A DNA stretch of 64,000 nt, taken from assembly GCF_964218355.1 (NCBI RefSeq), contig NZ_CAXPMC010000021.1:1-64000 (forward strand). Direction: 5' to 3'. The notes beneath the pieces are model-generated. The model was not told the DNA's origin, made no database searches, and was given only the letters and a program-made list of their open reading frames with translations. The stretch's first letter is position 1. Every line of letters begins with the position of its first letter. Positions 48,086-56,832 of this stretch are shown here, piece after piece. The position numbers and the translations under genes were made by a program. Origin of the DNA: Ferrovibrio sp964218355. Lineage in GTDB: Bacteria; Pseudomonadota; Alphaproteobacteria; Ferrovibrionales; Ferrovibrionaceae.

Positions 48086-48888
48086 GCCACGCACTCCTCA
48101 GCCTCAGCCTCAGCCTCGTCCTCATCATCGGCACCCAGGTAGGCGGCGATGACCGTAGGATTGGCTGCAATCTCAGTCGGGGAACCCATAGCCAGAGTCC
48201 GGCCGAAGTTCAGGACGACCACGTAGTCGGCGGTGGACATCACCAGTGGCATGTCATGTTCGACCAGCAGCACCGAAATGCCGCCACGGGCAATTTGCTT
48301 GAGCAGACGACCGATATCGGCGGTCTCCGCCGGATTCAGACCGGCCGCAGGTTCATCGAGCAGGATGATTTTCGGCTCCTGCGCAAGTGCGCGGGCGATC
48401 TCGACGCGACGCTGAATGCCATAGGGCAGTTCAGTCGCACGCCTATCCCACCACTGCTCAGGAACGCCGGAAGTCCGAAGTGCAATGGCGGCCCGGTCGG
48501 CAATCTCGGAGTTCTCCTTGGCCACCATCCAGGGAGCGAAGATTGTTTTGAGCAGGCCGTGACTGCCGAACCGGTACGCACCTGCCATCACATTTTCGAT
48601 GGACGACAGGCCGTGAATCATCTGTGGCGTTTGGTAGGTGCGAGCAATGCCCATTCGAGAGCGGGCATGCATCGGCAGCTTGGAAATGTCGACGCCCCCG
48701 AGCTTCACCAAACCCGCAGTCGGCAGGAAAACCCCGGTGATGAGATTGATAAGCGTCGATTTACCGGCCCCATTCGGACCAATCAGCGCCGTAACGATGC
48801 CTTCTGAAAGGCTGCATGTGACGTCGTCGACAGCCTTCAGACCACCGAAAGCCTTGGAGACGCCTTCAAGGGAAACAATGGACTTCAT
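48082..48888 (-). CDS. livG: ABC transporter ATP-binding protein (LivG type)
   Basis: A 268-residue ATPase: Walker A GPNGAGKST, signature with GIQRRVEIARAL, Walker B IILLDEPAAGLN and LVEHDMPLVM. It is the LivG partner. The C-terminus ends in DDEDEAEAEAEECVA, encoded by hexamer repeats (gcctca), an acidic tail not usual for LivG. It overlaps both neighbours by four bases. Confidence 0.92.
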   Translation of the reverse strand: MKSIVSLEGVSKAFGGLKAVDDVTCSLSEGIVTALIGPNGAGKSTLINLITGVFLPTAGLVKLGGVDISKLPMHARSRMGIARTYQTPQMIHGLSSIENVMAGAYRFGSHGLLKTIFAPWMVAKENSEIADRAAIALRTSGVPEQWWDRRATELPYGIQRRVEIARALAQEPKIILLDEPAAGLNPAETADIGRLLKQIARGGISVLLVEHDMPLVMSTADYVVVLNFGRTLAMGSPTEIAANPTVIAAYLGADDEDEAEAEAEECVA

Positions 48889-49844
48889 TCTGCGACCCTC
48901 CGGCGCGTAACAAGTTTCGCCAGAGTCTCACCAAGGCCGTTCGGCGCCAGCATCATGATGGCAACCATCGCCAGGCCGTAGACCAGCAGCTTTGCATGGT
49001 CGAAGCCTTCCAGAAGATTCGGCAGGACCATGATGGCTAGCGCACCAAAAATGGCGCCCCAGACCGTCGAGAGAGATCCGACGATGACCATCATCAGAAG
49101 TTCGATGGACAGGCCAACATTGAAGGATGTCGCATTGAAGGCGCGCAGGAAGTAGCCGAATAGCGCACCGGCAATACCGGCATAGGCGGCAGCAATTGCA
49201 AATGCGATGGCCTTGGTCCGGGCCACATCGACCCCGGTGCAGCTTGCCACGACCTCGGAGGTCTTAATGGCCATCAGTGCGCGGCCGAACCGTCCATCAA
49301 TGAGCAGCAGCGCAACCGCCGTGCAGATGACGAGGCAGATGCCAGCAAGCCACAGGACGACGTGGATATGGGACAGGCCAAAGTAGTCCAGAGCCGGAAG
49401 CCCGGTAATACCCGGGTCGATACCCCCGGTCACGCTGCTCCACTGGGTCGCGACCACATAAAAGACAGCCGCGAGTGCCAGGGTGGCGAGCGCCAGGTTG
49501 TTGCCCGACAGCCGTAGAATTGGCCTGGCAATGAGATAGCCAAAGAACCCCGGCACCACTGCTGCGACTACTAACCCGACCAACGGAGGAATGCCGAGCT
49601 GCTGAATGGCGAAGGCCGCGCTATAAGCGCCGAGACCGAAGAAGGCGCCTTGGCCGATGGAGACCTGGCCTGCAAAGCCCATCAGAAGGGTCAGGCCGAC
49701 CGCCGCAATGGCGAAAATCAGCGAGAGCGTGAGCGTGCTTCGGTAGAACTGGCTGGTCAGGGCGACATCCAGAACTGCGATGCCGACAACAAGAAGTCCC
49801 AGTCTGATGAAATTGCGGCGAAGACTGGAGTTTGCGCTCTTCAT
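48885..49844 (-). CDS. livM: ABC transporter permease (LivM type)
   Basis: A 319-residue inner-membrane permease with about nine hydrophobic helices. The EAA-like loop (residues ~170-200) sits before KTSEVVASCTGVDVARTKAIAFAIAAAYAGIAGALFG, a LivM signature. It forms the channel with LivH. It starts three bases after livH and overlaps livG by four. Confidence 0.92.
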   Translation of the reverse strand: MKSANSSLRRNFIRLGLLVVGIAVLDVALTSQFYRSTLTLSLIFAIAAVGLTLLMGFAGQVSIGQGAFFGLGAYSAAFAIQQLGIPPLVGLVVAAVVPGFFGYLIARPILRLSGNNLALATLALAAVFYVVATQWSSVTGGIDPGITGLPALDYFGLSHIHVVLWLAGICLVICTAVALLLIDGRFGRALMAIKTSEVVASCTGVDVARTKAIAFAIAAAYAGIAGALFGYFLRAFNATSFNVGLSIELLMMVIVGSLSTVWGAIFGALAIMVLPNLLEGFDHAKLLVYGLAMVAIMMLAPNGLGETLAKLVTRRRVAE

Positions 49845-49847
49845 GAT

Positions 49848-50723
49848 TTACACCCGCTTCACGGAGACGCCGCCAAGCAGGCCCTGCGGTCGGAACAGCA
49901 GAACGAGCAGCAGGATGATGAAGGCGACGCCGTCTTTGTAGCCGGACGACACATAACCAGCAGACAGCGCTTCGACGACGCCAATGATGAGACCACCCAC
50001 GACGGCGCCAAGCGGATTGCCCATTCCGCCGGCCACCGCCGCAGCGAAGCCCTTCAGGCCCAGAAAGACGCCATTCTCATAGAAGGCCGCCGAGATGGGA
50101 GCCAACAAGGCCCCCGCGAGGCCACCAAGGCCTGCGGCAATCGCGAAGGCGGCAGCCGCGGCCTGCCGAGGCTCGATCCCGCAGAGCGCCGCAGCACGTG
50201 GCTCCTGGCTCGCCGCCTTCATGGCTTTGCCAAAAGTCGTGCGGGAGAACAGGTACCAGAGGGCGATACCCACGGCGACGAGGGTCAGTGCAATCCAGAT
50301 GCCCTGACTGACGATGTAGACATCCCCCATCAGCAACATCGGGAACAGACCAAAATCTGGAACAAAGGTGACAGAGCGGCCGAAGATGAGCGCACCCGCA
50401 CCGCGGATTGCCAGGCCTGTACCAATTGTGAGCATGACGAGCGACAACTCATCGGCGCTGCGGGCGTTATTCAGGAAAGCGACCTGCATCAGGACGCCGA
50501 CAAAGGCTGTGCAAGCGATGGCCAGAATGACGCCGAGCCAAAGCGGGAGACCCGCTGTGACCACGACGCCAGCCAGGCCTACACCACCCAGCATCAGGAA
50601 CTCGCCATTCGCGAAGTTCACAATGCGGCTGGCATTGAAGACAATCGTAAAGCCGAGCGCCGCCATGGCGTAGATGCAACCTAACAGGCATCCGCTGATG
50701 AGATTCTGAAGAAAACTATCCAT
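49848..50723 (-). CDS. livH: ABC transporter permease (LivH type)
   Basis: A 291-residue inner-membrane permease. LGFTIVFNASRIVNFANGEF is the conserved LivH N-terminal segment and GKAMKAASQEPRAAALCGIEPRQ the coupling loop. About eight helices. I chose ATG 50723; TTG 50744 is a weaker start. It follows the binding-protein gene by 21 bases. Confidence 0.92.
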   Translation of the reverse strand: MDSFLQNLISGCLLGCIYAMAALGFTIVFNASRIVNFANGEFLMLGGVGLAGVVVTAGLPLWLGVILAIACTAFVGVLMQVAFLNNARSADELSLVMLTIGTGLAIRGAGALIFGRSVTFVPDFGLFPMLLMGDVYIVSQGIWIALTLVAVGIALWYLFSRTTFGKAMKAASQEPRAAALCGIEPRQAAAAAFAIAAGLGGLAGALLAPISAAFYENGVFLGLKGFAAAVAGGMGNPLGAVVGGLIIGVVEALSAGYVSSGYKDGVAFIILLLVLLFRPQGLLGGVSVKRV

Positions 50724-50744
50724 GACGGCGTCTCTTTCATTCAA

Positions 50745-51902
50745 TTAGGCGGGAACAAACTTGCCATTCTTGATTTGAACCATGACCACTGGAGACAAGG
50801 TATCGTCCTGTCCGCCGTGGTTCGTGGCCGAATAGGCCATCATGCCATTGCAGCCCGGGAAACTGACGCCGGACTTGATGGCATTCGCGATACCATCACG
50901 AGACAGCGGGCCACTGATTTTCTTGACGGCGAGTTCGACCAGTTTCACCGCGTCATGGGCATTGCCGACGAACGTGGTGACCGGCTGGTTGTACTTCGCG
51001 CGGTACTCCTTCGCGATTTTGGCGACGACCGGCTGCAGCGGGTCACTCGCCGGGAGGAGATCCGGGATCAGGAGGCGCATGGTCGAAACATACGTATTCT
51101 CGGCTGAACGACCTGCCTGCTCCAGCAGAGCCGGGCTGGCAACACCGAAGCTGTTGATGATCGGCGTCTTGAAGCCTGCCGCTTCCGCATTGCGCAGGAT
51201 GATGGTCGGACCCGGATTGACGCTCCAGATCATCAATGCCTGGATGCCAGCGCGGCGGAGGCGGAGGATTTGGGGTGTCATATCGGTGTCACGCGGGCCG
51301 AATTCCTCAGCCAGCGCAATCTTCATGCCGAGCTTTTCGGCATTCGCCTTCAGGTAGGTCGCACCGGCCTGGCCGAAGCCGTCCGCAGAAGTAATGATGC
51401 CGATGTTGGTCCAGCCCTTTTCCTTGGCAAACTGGAGCATATGCAGCGAAACGTGACGATCCGTCGGCGCGGTTTTGAAGACGTACGGGGTCGGCGGAAC
51501 CACAATGGACTCTGTGCCCGTCATCGTAATCAACGGAATCTTCGACTCTTCCGCGATCGTGCGCAGGACCAGGGCTTCGCCGGTCGTGCTCGGACCGACG
51601 ACGACGTCGACCTTGTCAGATTCGATGAGACGACGAAGCTGCTGGGCAGCAACTGTGCTGTTGCCTTCCGTGTCGTATGTGACAGGCACAACTTTGCGAC
51701 CGCCGATGCCGCCAGCGGCATTGTACTGCTCGACCATGAGATCGAAGACCAGCCTTTCCGATGCACCAAGGAAAGCTGCCGGTCCGCTTGTTGCAGCCAG
51801 GAAGCCCAGACGAAGCTCATTTGCGCTTTGAGCAAACGAGATCTTTCCGAGTCCCAATGCTGCGGCACCCGCCATTGTGCCAAGAAACTGCCTGCGATCC
51901 AT
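50745..51902 (-). CDS. ABC transporter substrate-binding protein (Liv type)
   Basis: A 385-residue periplasmic protein. The N-terminus MDRRQFLGTMAGAAALGLGKISFAQ is a Tat/Sec-like signal with RRQFLG. The remainder is a type 1 periplasmic-binding fold (Peripla_BP_6): RLGFLAATSGPAAFLGASERLVFDLM, VVGPSTTGEALVLRT, PTPYVFKTAPTD. It delivers a ligand to LivHMGF. The position between the desaturase and permeases ties it to the catabolic substrate. GGGAGG precedes ATG. Confidence 0.92.
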   Translation of the reverse strand: MDRRQFLGTMAGAAALGLGKISFAQSANELRLGFLAATSGPAAFLGASERLVFDLMVEQYNAAGGIGGRKVVPVTYDTEGNSTVAAQQLRRLIESDKVDVVVGPSTTGEALVLRTIAEESKIPLITMTGTESIVVPPTPYVFKTAPTDRHVSLHMLQFAKEKGWTNIGIITSADGFGQAGATYLKANAEKLGMKIALAEEFGPRDTDMTPQILRLRRAGIQALMIWSVNPGPTIILRNAEAAGFKTPIINSFGVASPALLEQAGRSAENTYVSTMRLLIPDLLPASDPLQPVVAKIAKEYRAKYNQPVTTFVGNAHDAVKLVELAVKKISGPLSRDGIANAIKSGVSFPGCNGMMAYSATNHGGQDDTLSPVVMVQIKNGKFVPA

Positions 51903-51944
51903 ACTATCCTCCCACTTGGTTGAGTTTACCTTCTAAAAAACTTC

Positions 51945-53681
51945 CTAGACCACACCAGCCACATGACGCCCGGCGACATAGCCGAAGGTCATGGCTGGGC
52001 CGAGCGTGATGCCGCCGCCGACATAATTGCCACCAGCCACGCTGGCCATGTCGTTGCCAACCGCGTACAGGCCACCAATGGGCTTGCCGGAGCCGTCGAG
52101 AACGCGGGCCAGTTCATCGGTTTGCAGACCGGTGAAGGTGCCGATATCGCCAGGAATGACGCGGAGCGCGTAAAACGGCCCCGTCGAAATCGGTGCCATG
52201 CAGGGATTGGGCTGCACTTCCGGATCGCCGTGGAACCGGTTGTAGGCAGTGCTACCCTTACCGAAAGCTGAGTCCTTGCCGGAGGGAAGGTCGTCATTCC
52301 AGCGGCGGACGGTCTCCGCGAAGTTCCTGGCATCAATGCCAACGTTCGCAGCCAGCTCTTCCAGGGTGTTGCCGCTCTGCAGATAACCGGAGTCGATGAA
52401 CGGCTTCAGCGGAATTGGCGCGGGCTTCGCAAAGCCAAGGCCGTAACGACGAATGGTGCGATGGTCGGCGATGAGGAAGGCCTCGGCCACCTCCTCACGG
52501 GGCGTCACACGCACCAGCGCCTGGACGAAATCATGATAACTGTTCGACTCATTCACGAAGCGCTTGCCGTCGCGGCGAACCGCAATCACCCCGGGCTTGC
52601 CACGGTCGATGAAATGGGGGAACGGCGCCAGAGTGCCGTCCTTGCGCGGCACCAGACTAGTCGGCGCCCAGGCAGCGTGGTTCGGATAACCTTCCCGAAC
52701 CTGGCCGCCGACAGCCTGGGCGATACGAAGGCCGTCGCCAGTATTGCCTGGGCTGGCCGCCGAGGCGTGTTCACCTTCACGGGCGTTATGCGGATAGATA
52801 GCTGTGCGGTGGACGAGGTCCTGCGGGAAACCGCCGCAGGCCAGGATGACACCCTTGGTCGCGACGATGGTCTTCTCGCCTTTGGGCGTAGCGATGCGTG
52901 CGCCGATGACCTCACCGGCTTCATTGCGGTTCAGTGCCTTCACAGGGCTCTTCAGCCAGAGTTCCACGCCTATGTCGTTAGCAGTCCGGAACAAGCGAGC
53001 AGAGAGCGCATTGCCGTTCGTCAGCAGCATGCCGCGGCCATGCATCACCAAGTCGAGGCCGTGCAGGAACAGGCGACGCGCGACGTACAGGGCCGCCGAG
53101 ATGCGTTGGGTCGCACGATAGAAATGCCAGAGCTCCTTACCGGAGCCGATGGTCAGGCCAAAAATGGTCAGCTCAGGCCGCGGGCGACGCAGCTTCGGAA
53201 GGTCCTTGCCAAGAATGGAGCCACGAACCGGCTTCGTCAGGATGGTGCGGCCACCGGGCGTGCCGCCCGGCGCATCCGGATGGTAATCAGCGAAGGCAAC
53301 CGCCGGTTCAAACCGAACCTCGGTGTTCGCCTGCATGTAATCGACCATTTTCGGGCCTTCCCGCAGGAAGGTTTCCACACGCGCCGGGTCGAACTGATTG
53401 CCAGCTTCGTGCTGAAGGTAGGTCCGGGCAGCTTCGACCGAATCCGTGGTGCCAGCAGCCTTGTTGACGGAGTTGTTCGGAACCCAGAGGTAGCCGCCCG
53501 ACAGCGCCGTGGTGCCGCCCATGACGGGCTCCTTCTCCACCACGATAACTTTGAGGCCCTGCTTGCGAGCGACAATCGCTGCCGTCATGCCGCCAGCGCC
53601 TGAACCAGCGATTAGGACATCGCAAGTCACGATTTCAGAGCTACTCGCTACGCTTCCGCTCAAATTTTTTTCGCTACTCAC
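51945..53681 (-). CDS. FAD-binding 3-ketosteroid-dehydrogenase-like desaturase
   Basis: A 578-residue flavoprotein of the succinate dehydrogenase/fumarate reductase flavoprotein family. FAD loop GSGAGG (residues 26-31), GGTTALSGGYLWVPNN and a C-terminal GGLYAVGNDMASVAGG with TLGPAMTFGYVAGRH are typical of KstD and of 4-oxocyclohexanecarboxylate desaturase-like enzymes that dehydrogenate beside a ketone and can aromatise a ring. GTG start 53681 has a GAGG site. It lies between an SDR and an importer in one operon, which suggests SDR oxidation of a ring alcohol followed by desaturation. Confidence 0.85.
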   Translation of the reverse strand: MSSEKNLSGSVASSSEIVTCDVLIAGSGAGGMTAAIVARKQGLKVIVVEKEPVMGGTTALSGGYLWVPNNSVNKAAGTTDSVEAARTYLQHEAGNQFDPARVETFLREGPKMVDYMQANTEVRFEPAVAFADYHPDAPGGTPGGRTILTKPVRGSILGKDLPKLRRPRPELTIFGLTIGSGKELWHFYRATQRISAALYVARRLFLHGLDLVMHGRGMLLTNGNALSARLFRTANDIGVELWLKSPVKALNRNEAGEVIGARIATPKGEKTIVATKGVILACGGFPQDLVHRTAIYPHNAREGEHASAASPGNTGDGLRIAQAVGGQVREGYPNHAAWAPTSLVPRKDGTLAPFPHFIDRGKPGVIAVRRDGKRFVNESNSYHDFVQALVRVTPREEVAEAFLIADHRTIRRYGLGFAKPAPIPLKPFIDSGYLQSGNTLEELAANVGIDARNFAETVRRWNDDLPSGKDSAFGKGSTAYNRFHGDPEVQPNPCMAPISTGPFYALRVIPGDIGTFTGLQTDELARVLDGSGKPIGGLYAVGNDMASVAGGNYVGGGITLGPAMTFGYVAGRHVAGVV

Positions 53682-53693
53682 TGGGGGACCTCA

Positions 53694-54509
53694 TCAGATG
53701 GCAATAAAGCCGCCGTCGACGGGCAGCGTCACGCCCGTTACAAAACTCGACAATTGAGAACTCAAGAACAGGATCGCGCCCACCAGCTCTTCGGGCTCGG
53801 CAAAGCGCTTCACCAGAGCATGCTGGAGAAGCTCTTCAGTCACCGCTGGATTGGAGCGTGACGCCACGGTCATCGGCGTCGAGATAAGGCCAGGCGCAAT
53901 AGCGTTCACGCGGATGCCATCCTGAGCAAGGTCTGCGGCTAGGCCCTTGGTCATCTGGACCACGGCGCCCTTGCTCGCTGCATATCCAACGACGTTGCGG
54001 CGATAGGCGATGAAGGCCGCGATGCTGGCCACGTTGACGATACGCCCGCGGGTTTTACGAAGCTGCGGCAGCAACGCGTGCGCCATGTTCAGGGAACCTT
54101 CGACGTTGACCCGGAACTGGTCGGACGCCGAATCCAGGAAGCCTTCGTCGTCCATGCTGACCTTGCGGAAGATACCAGCATTGTTGATGAGGATGGAAAT
54201 CGGGCCGAACTCACCCTTGGCCTTCGCGACCACTTCGGCGGCCTGCGCCCGGTTGGCCACGTCGAGCGCGATTACGATGGAACGACCACCAGCCTTGTTG
54301 ATTTCGGCCGAGACTTGAGAAGCTGCAGCCAGGTTGACGTCGCAAAGCACGACAGCAGCGCCACTCGCAGCCAGGGATTTGGCGATCGCCGCCCCATTGC
54401 CTTGGGCTGCACCCGTTACAAGCGCGGCGTCGTCTGCCAGCAGGCCCGGGATAGCGTTTGCGACCTTGCCGAACGGAAAACTGGCGTAGGTGACGGCCGT
54501 GTCTGCCAC
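53694..54509 (-). CDS. SDR family oxidoreductase (operon leader)
   Basis: A 271-residue classical SDR. Cofactor loop TGAAQGNGAAIA, acidic CDVNLA (NAD-type), NNAGI and the catalytic GYAASKGAV are visible. It is the paralogue of the SDR at 44533-45336. GTG start at 54509 with a GGGAGAG site; the leader from the predicted start point is about 44 bases. As first gene of the operon it likely acts at or near the first oxidation of the substrate. Confidence 0.9.
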   Translation of the reverse strand: MADTAVTYASFPFGKVANAIPGLLADDAALVTGAAQGNGAAIAKSLAASGAAVVLCDVNLAAASQVSAEINKAGGRSIVIALDVANRAQAAEVVAKAKGEFGPISILINNAGIFRKVSMDDEGFLDSASDQFRVNVEGSLNMAHALLPQLRKTRGRIVNVASIAAFIAYRRNVVGYAASKGAVVQMTKGLAADLAQDGIRVNAIAPGLISTPMTVASRSNPAVTEELLQHALVKRFAEPEELVGAILFLSSQLSSFVTGVTLPVDGGFIAI

Positions 54510-54537
54510 TTGTTTCTCTCCCGAGAAGTTTTATAAT
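54510..54537 (+). promoter_or_regulatory. Promoter of the iclR operon
   Basis: TTGTTT (54510-54515) and a consensus TATAAT (54532-54537) are 16 bases apart. The 16-bp palindrome starts at the next base, over the expected transcription start. Confidence 0.5.
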
Positions 54538-54553
54538 GCGTAATTGATTACGC
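54538..54553. promoter_or_regulatory. 16-bp palindromic operator GCGTAAT-TG-ATTACGC
   Basis: GCGTAAT and ATTACGC are exact reverse complements around TG. The element sits between the two -10 boxes of divergent promoters (54532-54537 rightward and 54561-54566 leftward), overlapping both start points. An IclR-family regulator, encoded at 54627, typically binds such palindromes, so autoregulation and repression or activation of the catabolic operon is likely. Binding itself is inference. Confidence 0.65.
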
Positions 54554-54560
54554 TTAATAG

Positions 54561-54590
54561 ATATAATCACAAATGAGATGATCGCGTCAA
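54561..54590 (-). promoter_or_regulatory. Promoter of the leftward catabolic operon
   Basis: On the minus strand TTGACG (54590-54585) and TTATAT (54566-54561) are separated by 18 bases, a close sigma70 match. The palindrome 54538-54553 is just downstream, at the start point. Confidence 0.5.
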
Positions 54591-54626
54591 TGCGCCTTCG
54601 TCTCGGGAATTGCCCAGGAGAGGACG

Positions 54627-55535
54627 ATGGCGAACGAAAACTCCGAAAATGCTGAGGAAATGCAGGCTGGTATTCAGTCTGTCGAGGTTGCGGGCGTAAT
54701 CCTTCAAGCCTTGATTAAGACCGACCACTCGCAGCGGCTCTCGGAAGTGGCGAGAATGACTGGCCTTCCTCCCGCAAAAGTACATCGCTATCTCGTGAGT
54801 TTGGCTCGAATCGGTCTCGCCTCGCAGAATCTCCTGACCGGTCGATACGACCTCGGCCCTATGGCCATGCAGATTGGCTTGAAAGGCTTCAGTCGTTTCG
54901 ATGCGCTGCGTTACGCGTCCGATATGCTCGACGGCCTGGTCGAACGTCTTGGCGAAACAGCAGGTCTGGTCGTCTGGAGCGAACAGGGCCCAAAATTCGT
55001 GCGTATGTCGGAGGCGCGGCACGCACATGCCAGCACCATCTCCTTCTCGCATATTTGCCCGATGACCTGGTCGGCCACCGGACTACTCTTCAGCTCGTTT
55101 GAAGACCAGGCTCGCACTCGTCCGCTCATCCTGCGAGAGCTGGAACAGAACAGGCTGCTGGACCGTCCTTCGGCCCCGAAGGATGAGAGCGAACTTCAAC
55201 AGACTCTCGTCGCCGTTCGCGCGCAAGGCGTCGCCACCGTCGCCAATGGTGGCGGTGCGGGCATCGCTGGCATCAGTGCACCAGTTTGGGATGCCTCGGG
55301 TAAGTTCGCGATGGCGGTGACTGTCTTCGCGCAATCGGGTCGCATCGACACCCGGATGGGGACCGAGCTTGTTCGGGAGGTCTGCGCTACTGCCGAAAAG
55401 CTTTCACTCGCGCTTGGCTACCACCCGTCGATTCCGAAGATAGGCCTGACCGAGCCCGCCAATAACACCGACTCCGTGCCGCGACCCCAGCGCAAAGCCC
55501 GGCAATCCCGCTCCGCCCAGCTGCAGGATAGCTGA
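54627..55535 (+). CDS. IclR family transcriptional regulator
   Basis: A 302-residue regulator: N-terminal winged HTH (about residues 18-80; LSEVARMTGLPPAKVHRYLVSLARIGLASQN) followed by the IclR effector domain (about 95-275). IclR members control aromatic and acid catabolism, including homogentisate (HmgR-type) and protocatechuate routes. It is divergent from the catabolic operon with a palindrome in between and leads two downstream genes. ATG 54627 has an AGGAGAGG site. Confidence 0.93.
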   Translation: MANENSENAEEMQAGIQSVEVAGVILQALIKTDHSQRLSEVARMTGLPPAKVHRYLVSLARIGLASQNLLTGRYDLGPMAMQIGLKGFSRFDALRYASDMLDGLVERLGETAGLVVWSEQGPKFVRMSEARHAHASTISFSHICPMTWSATGLLFSSFEDQARTRPLILRELEQNRLLDRPSAPKDESELQQTLVAVRAQGVATVANGGGAGIAGISAPVWDASGKFAMAVTVFAQSGRIDTRMGTELVREVCATAEKLSLALGYHPSIPKIGLTEPANNTDSVPRPQRKARQSRSAQLQDS

Positions 55536-55588
55536 GCGGCCTTGTTCCCACCCATGCCCGGCAGGACGGGCGAAACACGAGTAAGCAA

Positions 55589-56227
55589 ATGACCCAAGCC
55601 GCAGTCGCAGATAAATCACTCACTAAGCTGCATGCCCGCAGTTTGTCTTGGGCGGACCAGTACAAGCTTCTGGGCGGTCTGGTCTATCCTCGTCCCATTG
55701 GTCTGGTGTCGACGATTGGCCCAGACGGCCCCAATGCCGCCCCGTTCAGCTTCTTCAACGCCATCGCCGTTGACCCACCGATGTTGATGTTCTCGATTGG
55801 CCCGAAAGCCGGTACCATCAAGGACACCCTGACCAACATCCGCGAATGCCCGGAATTTGTTATCCATCTCGTGAGCGATGAGATTAAGGACGGCATGAAT
55901 ATCTGCGCCGTCGAACACCCTGCGCATGTCAACGAAATGGATCTAGCTGGTTTTACCACCGTGCCGTCCGATCTGGTAAAGCCGCCCCGTATCGTTGACG
56001 CCCCAGTGCAGTTCGAGTGCAAACTGGAGCGGATTATTGAGCTGGGGAAGACTCCCTACTACCTGGTAATCGGTGAAGTCCTGCTCATCCACGCTCACGA
56101 GGGAATCATCTCGGAGCGCCATCACGTCAACGCCGACAAACTTGACCTGATCGGCCGCATTGCCGGGGCTGGCGTCTACGTGAAGACCAATAACACCTTC
56201 GTAATGCCGCTTCCCGCAGCGGAATGA
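55589..56227 (+). CDS. Flavin reductase family protein
   Basis: A 212-residue FMN-binding split-barrel protein (DIM6/NTAB type): YPRPIGLVSTIGPDGPNAAPFSFFNAIAVDPPM is the signature. Such proteins use NAD(P)H to supply reduced flavin to two-component oxygenases, or act as short-chain ene-type reductases. It sits between IclR and the NTF2-like gene. The FAD hydroxylase nearby is single-component in type, so its partner is unclear. Confidence 0.85.
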   Translation: MTQAAVADKSLTKLHARSLSWADQYKLLGGLVYPRPIGLVSTIGPDGPNAAPFSFFNAIAVDPPMLMFSIGPKAGTIKDTLTNIRECPEFVIHLVSDEIKDGMNICAVEHPAHVNEMDLAGFTTVPSDLVKPPRIVDAPVQFECKLERIIELGKTPYYLVIGEVLLIHAHEGIISERHHVNADKLDLIGRIAGAGVYVKTNNTFVMPLPAAE

Positions 56228-56288
56228 CCGCAGCAATGCGCGGATGCCGGTGAGACTCCGGCATCCCTTCTGCTTCAGGGAGTGACAC

Positions 56289-56822
56289 GTGACAACCCAG
56301 AATAGCCGCGTCAGTCCGTCCGATTTCCAGGAAATCTCCCGGACCAAAGCCCGCTACTGCCGGTACGTGGACACCAAGCAGTGGAGCAAGATACCCAGCC
56401 TGTTTACGACTGATGCTAGGTTCGAAGGCTTTTCCTTTGCGCCGAAGCCCATCGACCTCGATTTCTTCATGAAAAATCTGGCCGAGCGCATGGCGGGGTG
56501 CACCTCAGTCCATCGCGTCGTGATGCCTGATATGGTTCCCACGTCGCCAGACACTGCCCGTGTTATTTGGTCGATGACCGATTACAACGAGTGGCCGAAT
56601 GAAATCGCTTTCCCCGGCACAGACGGCGCCTTTGGCTTCCGCGGCTACGGGTATTACGAAGAAGACTATGTCCGCTCCGATGATACCTGGGTGATATCAT
56701 TCACGCGCCTCGTGCGTGTCCGCATGGACCCGATCCTGAAAGCAGATACCCGCGGTGTTTCCAACTGCAAGGCCGCCCCGGTTTTCATTCATCCGGGCCT
56801 GCACTGGTTGGATCACCTGTAA
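56289..56822 (+). CDS. NTF2-like (SnoaL-4) protein
   Basis: A 177-residue protein of the SnoaL/NTF2 fold: RYCRYVDTKQWSKIPSLFTTDARFEG is the start of the cone, CTSVHRVVMPDMVPTSPDTARVIWSM holds the pocket His and Asp. Family members include ring isomerases, dehydratases (bile-acid BaiE) and hydroxylases without cofactor. The GTG start has AGGGAG. In this cargo a dehydratase or isomerase on an alicyclic intermediate is possible, which is inference. Confidence 0.75.
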   Translation: MTTQNSRVSPSDFQEISRTKARYCRYVDTKQWSKIPSLFTTDARFEGFSFAPKPIDLDFFMKNLAERMAGCTSVHRVVMPDMVPTSPDTARVIWSMTDYNEWPNEIAFPGTDGAFGFRGYGYYEEDYVRSDDTWVISFTRLVRVRMDPILKADTRGVSNCKAAPVFIHPGLHWLDHL

Positions 56823-56832
56823 ACGGCAGATT

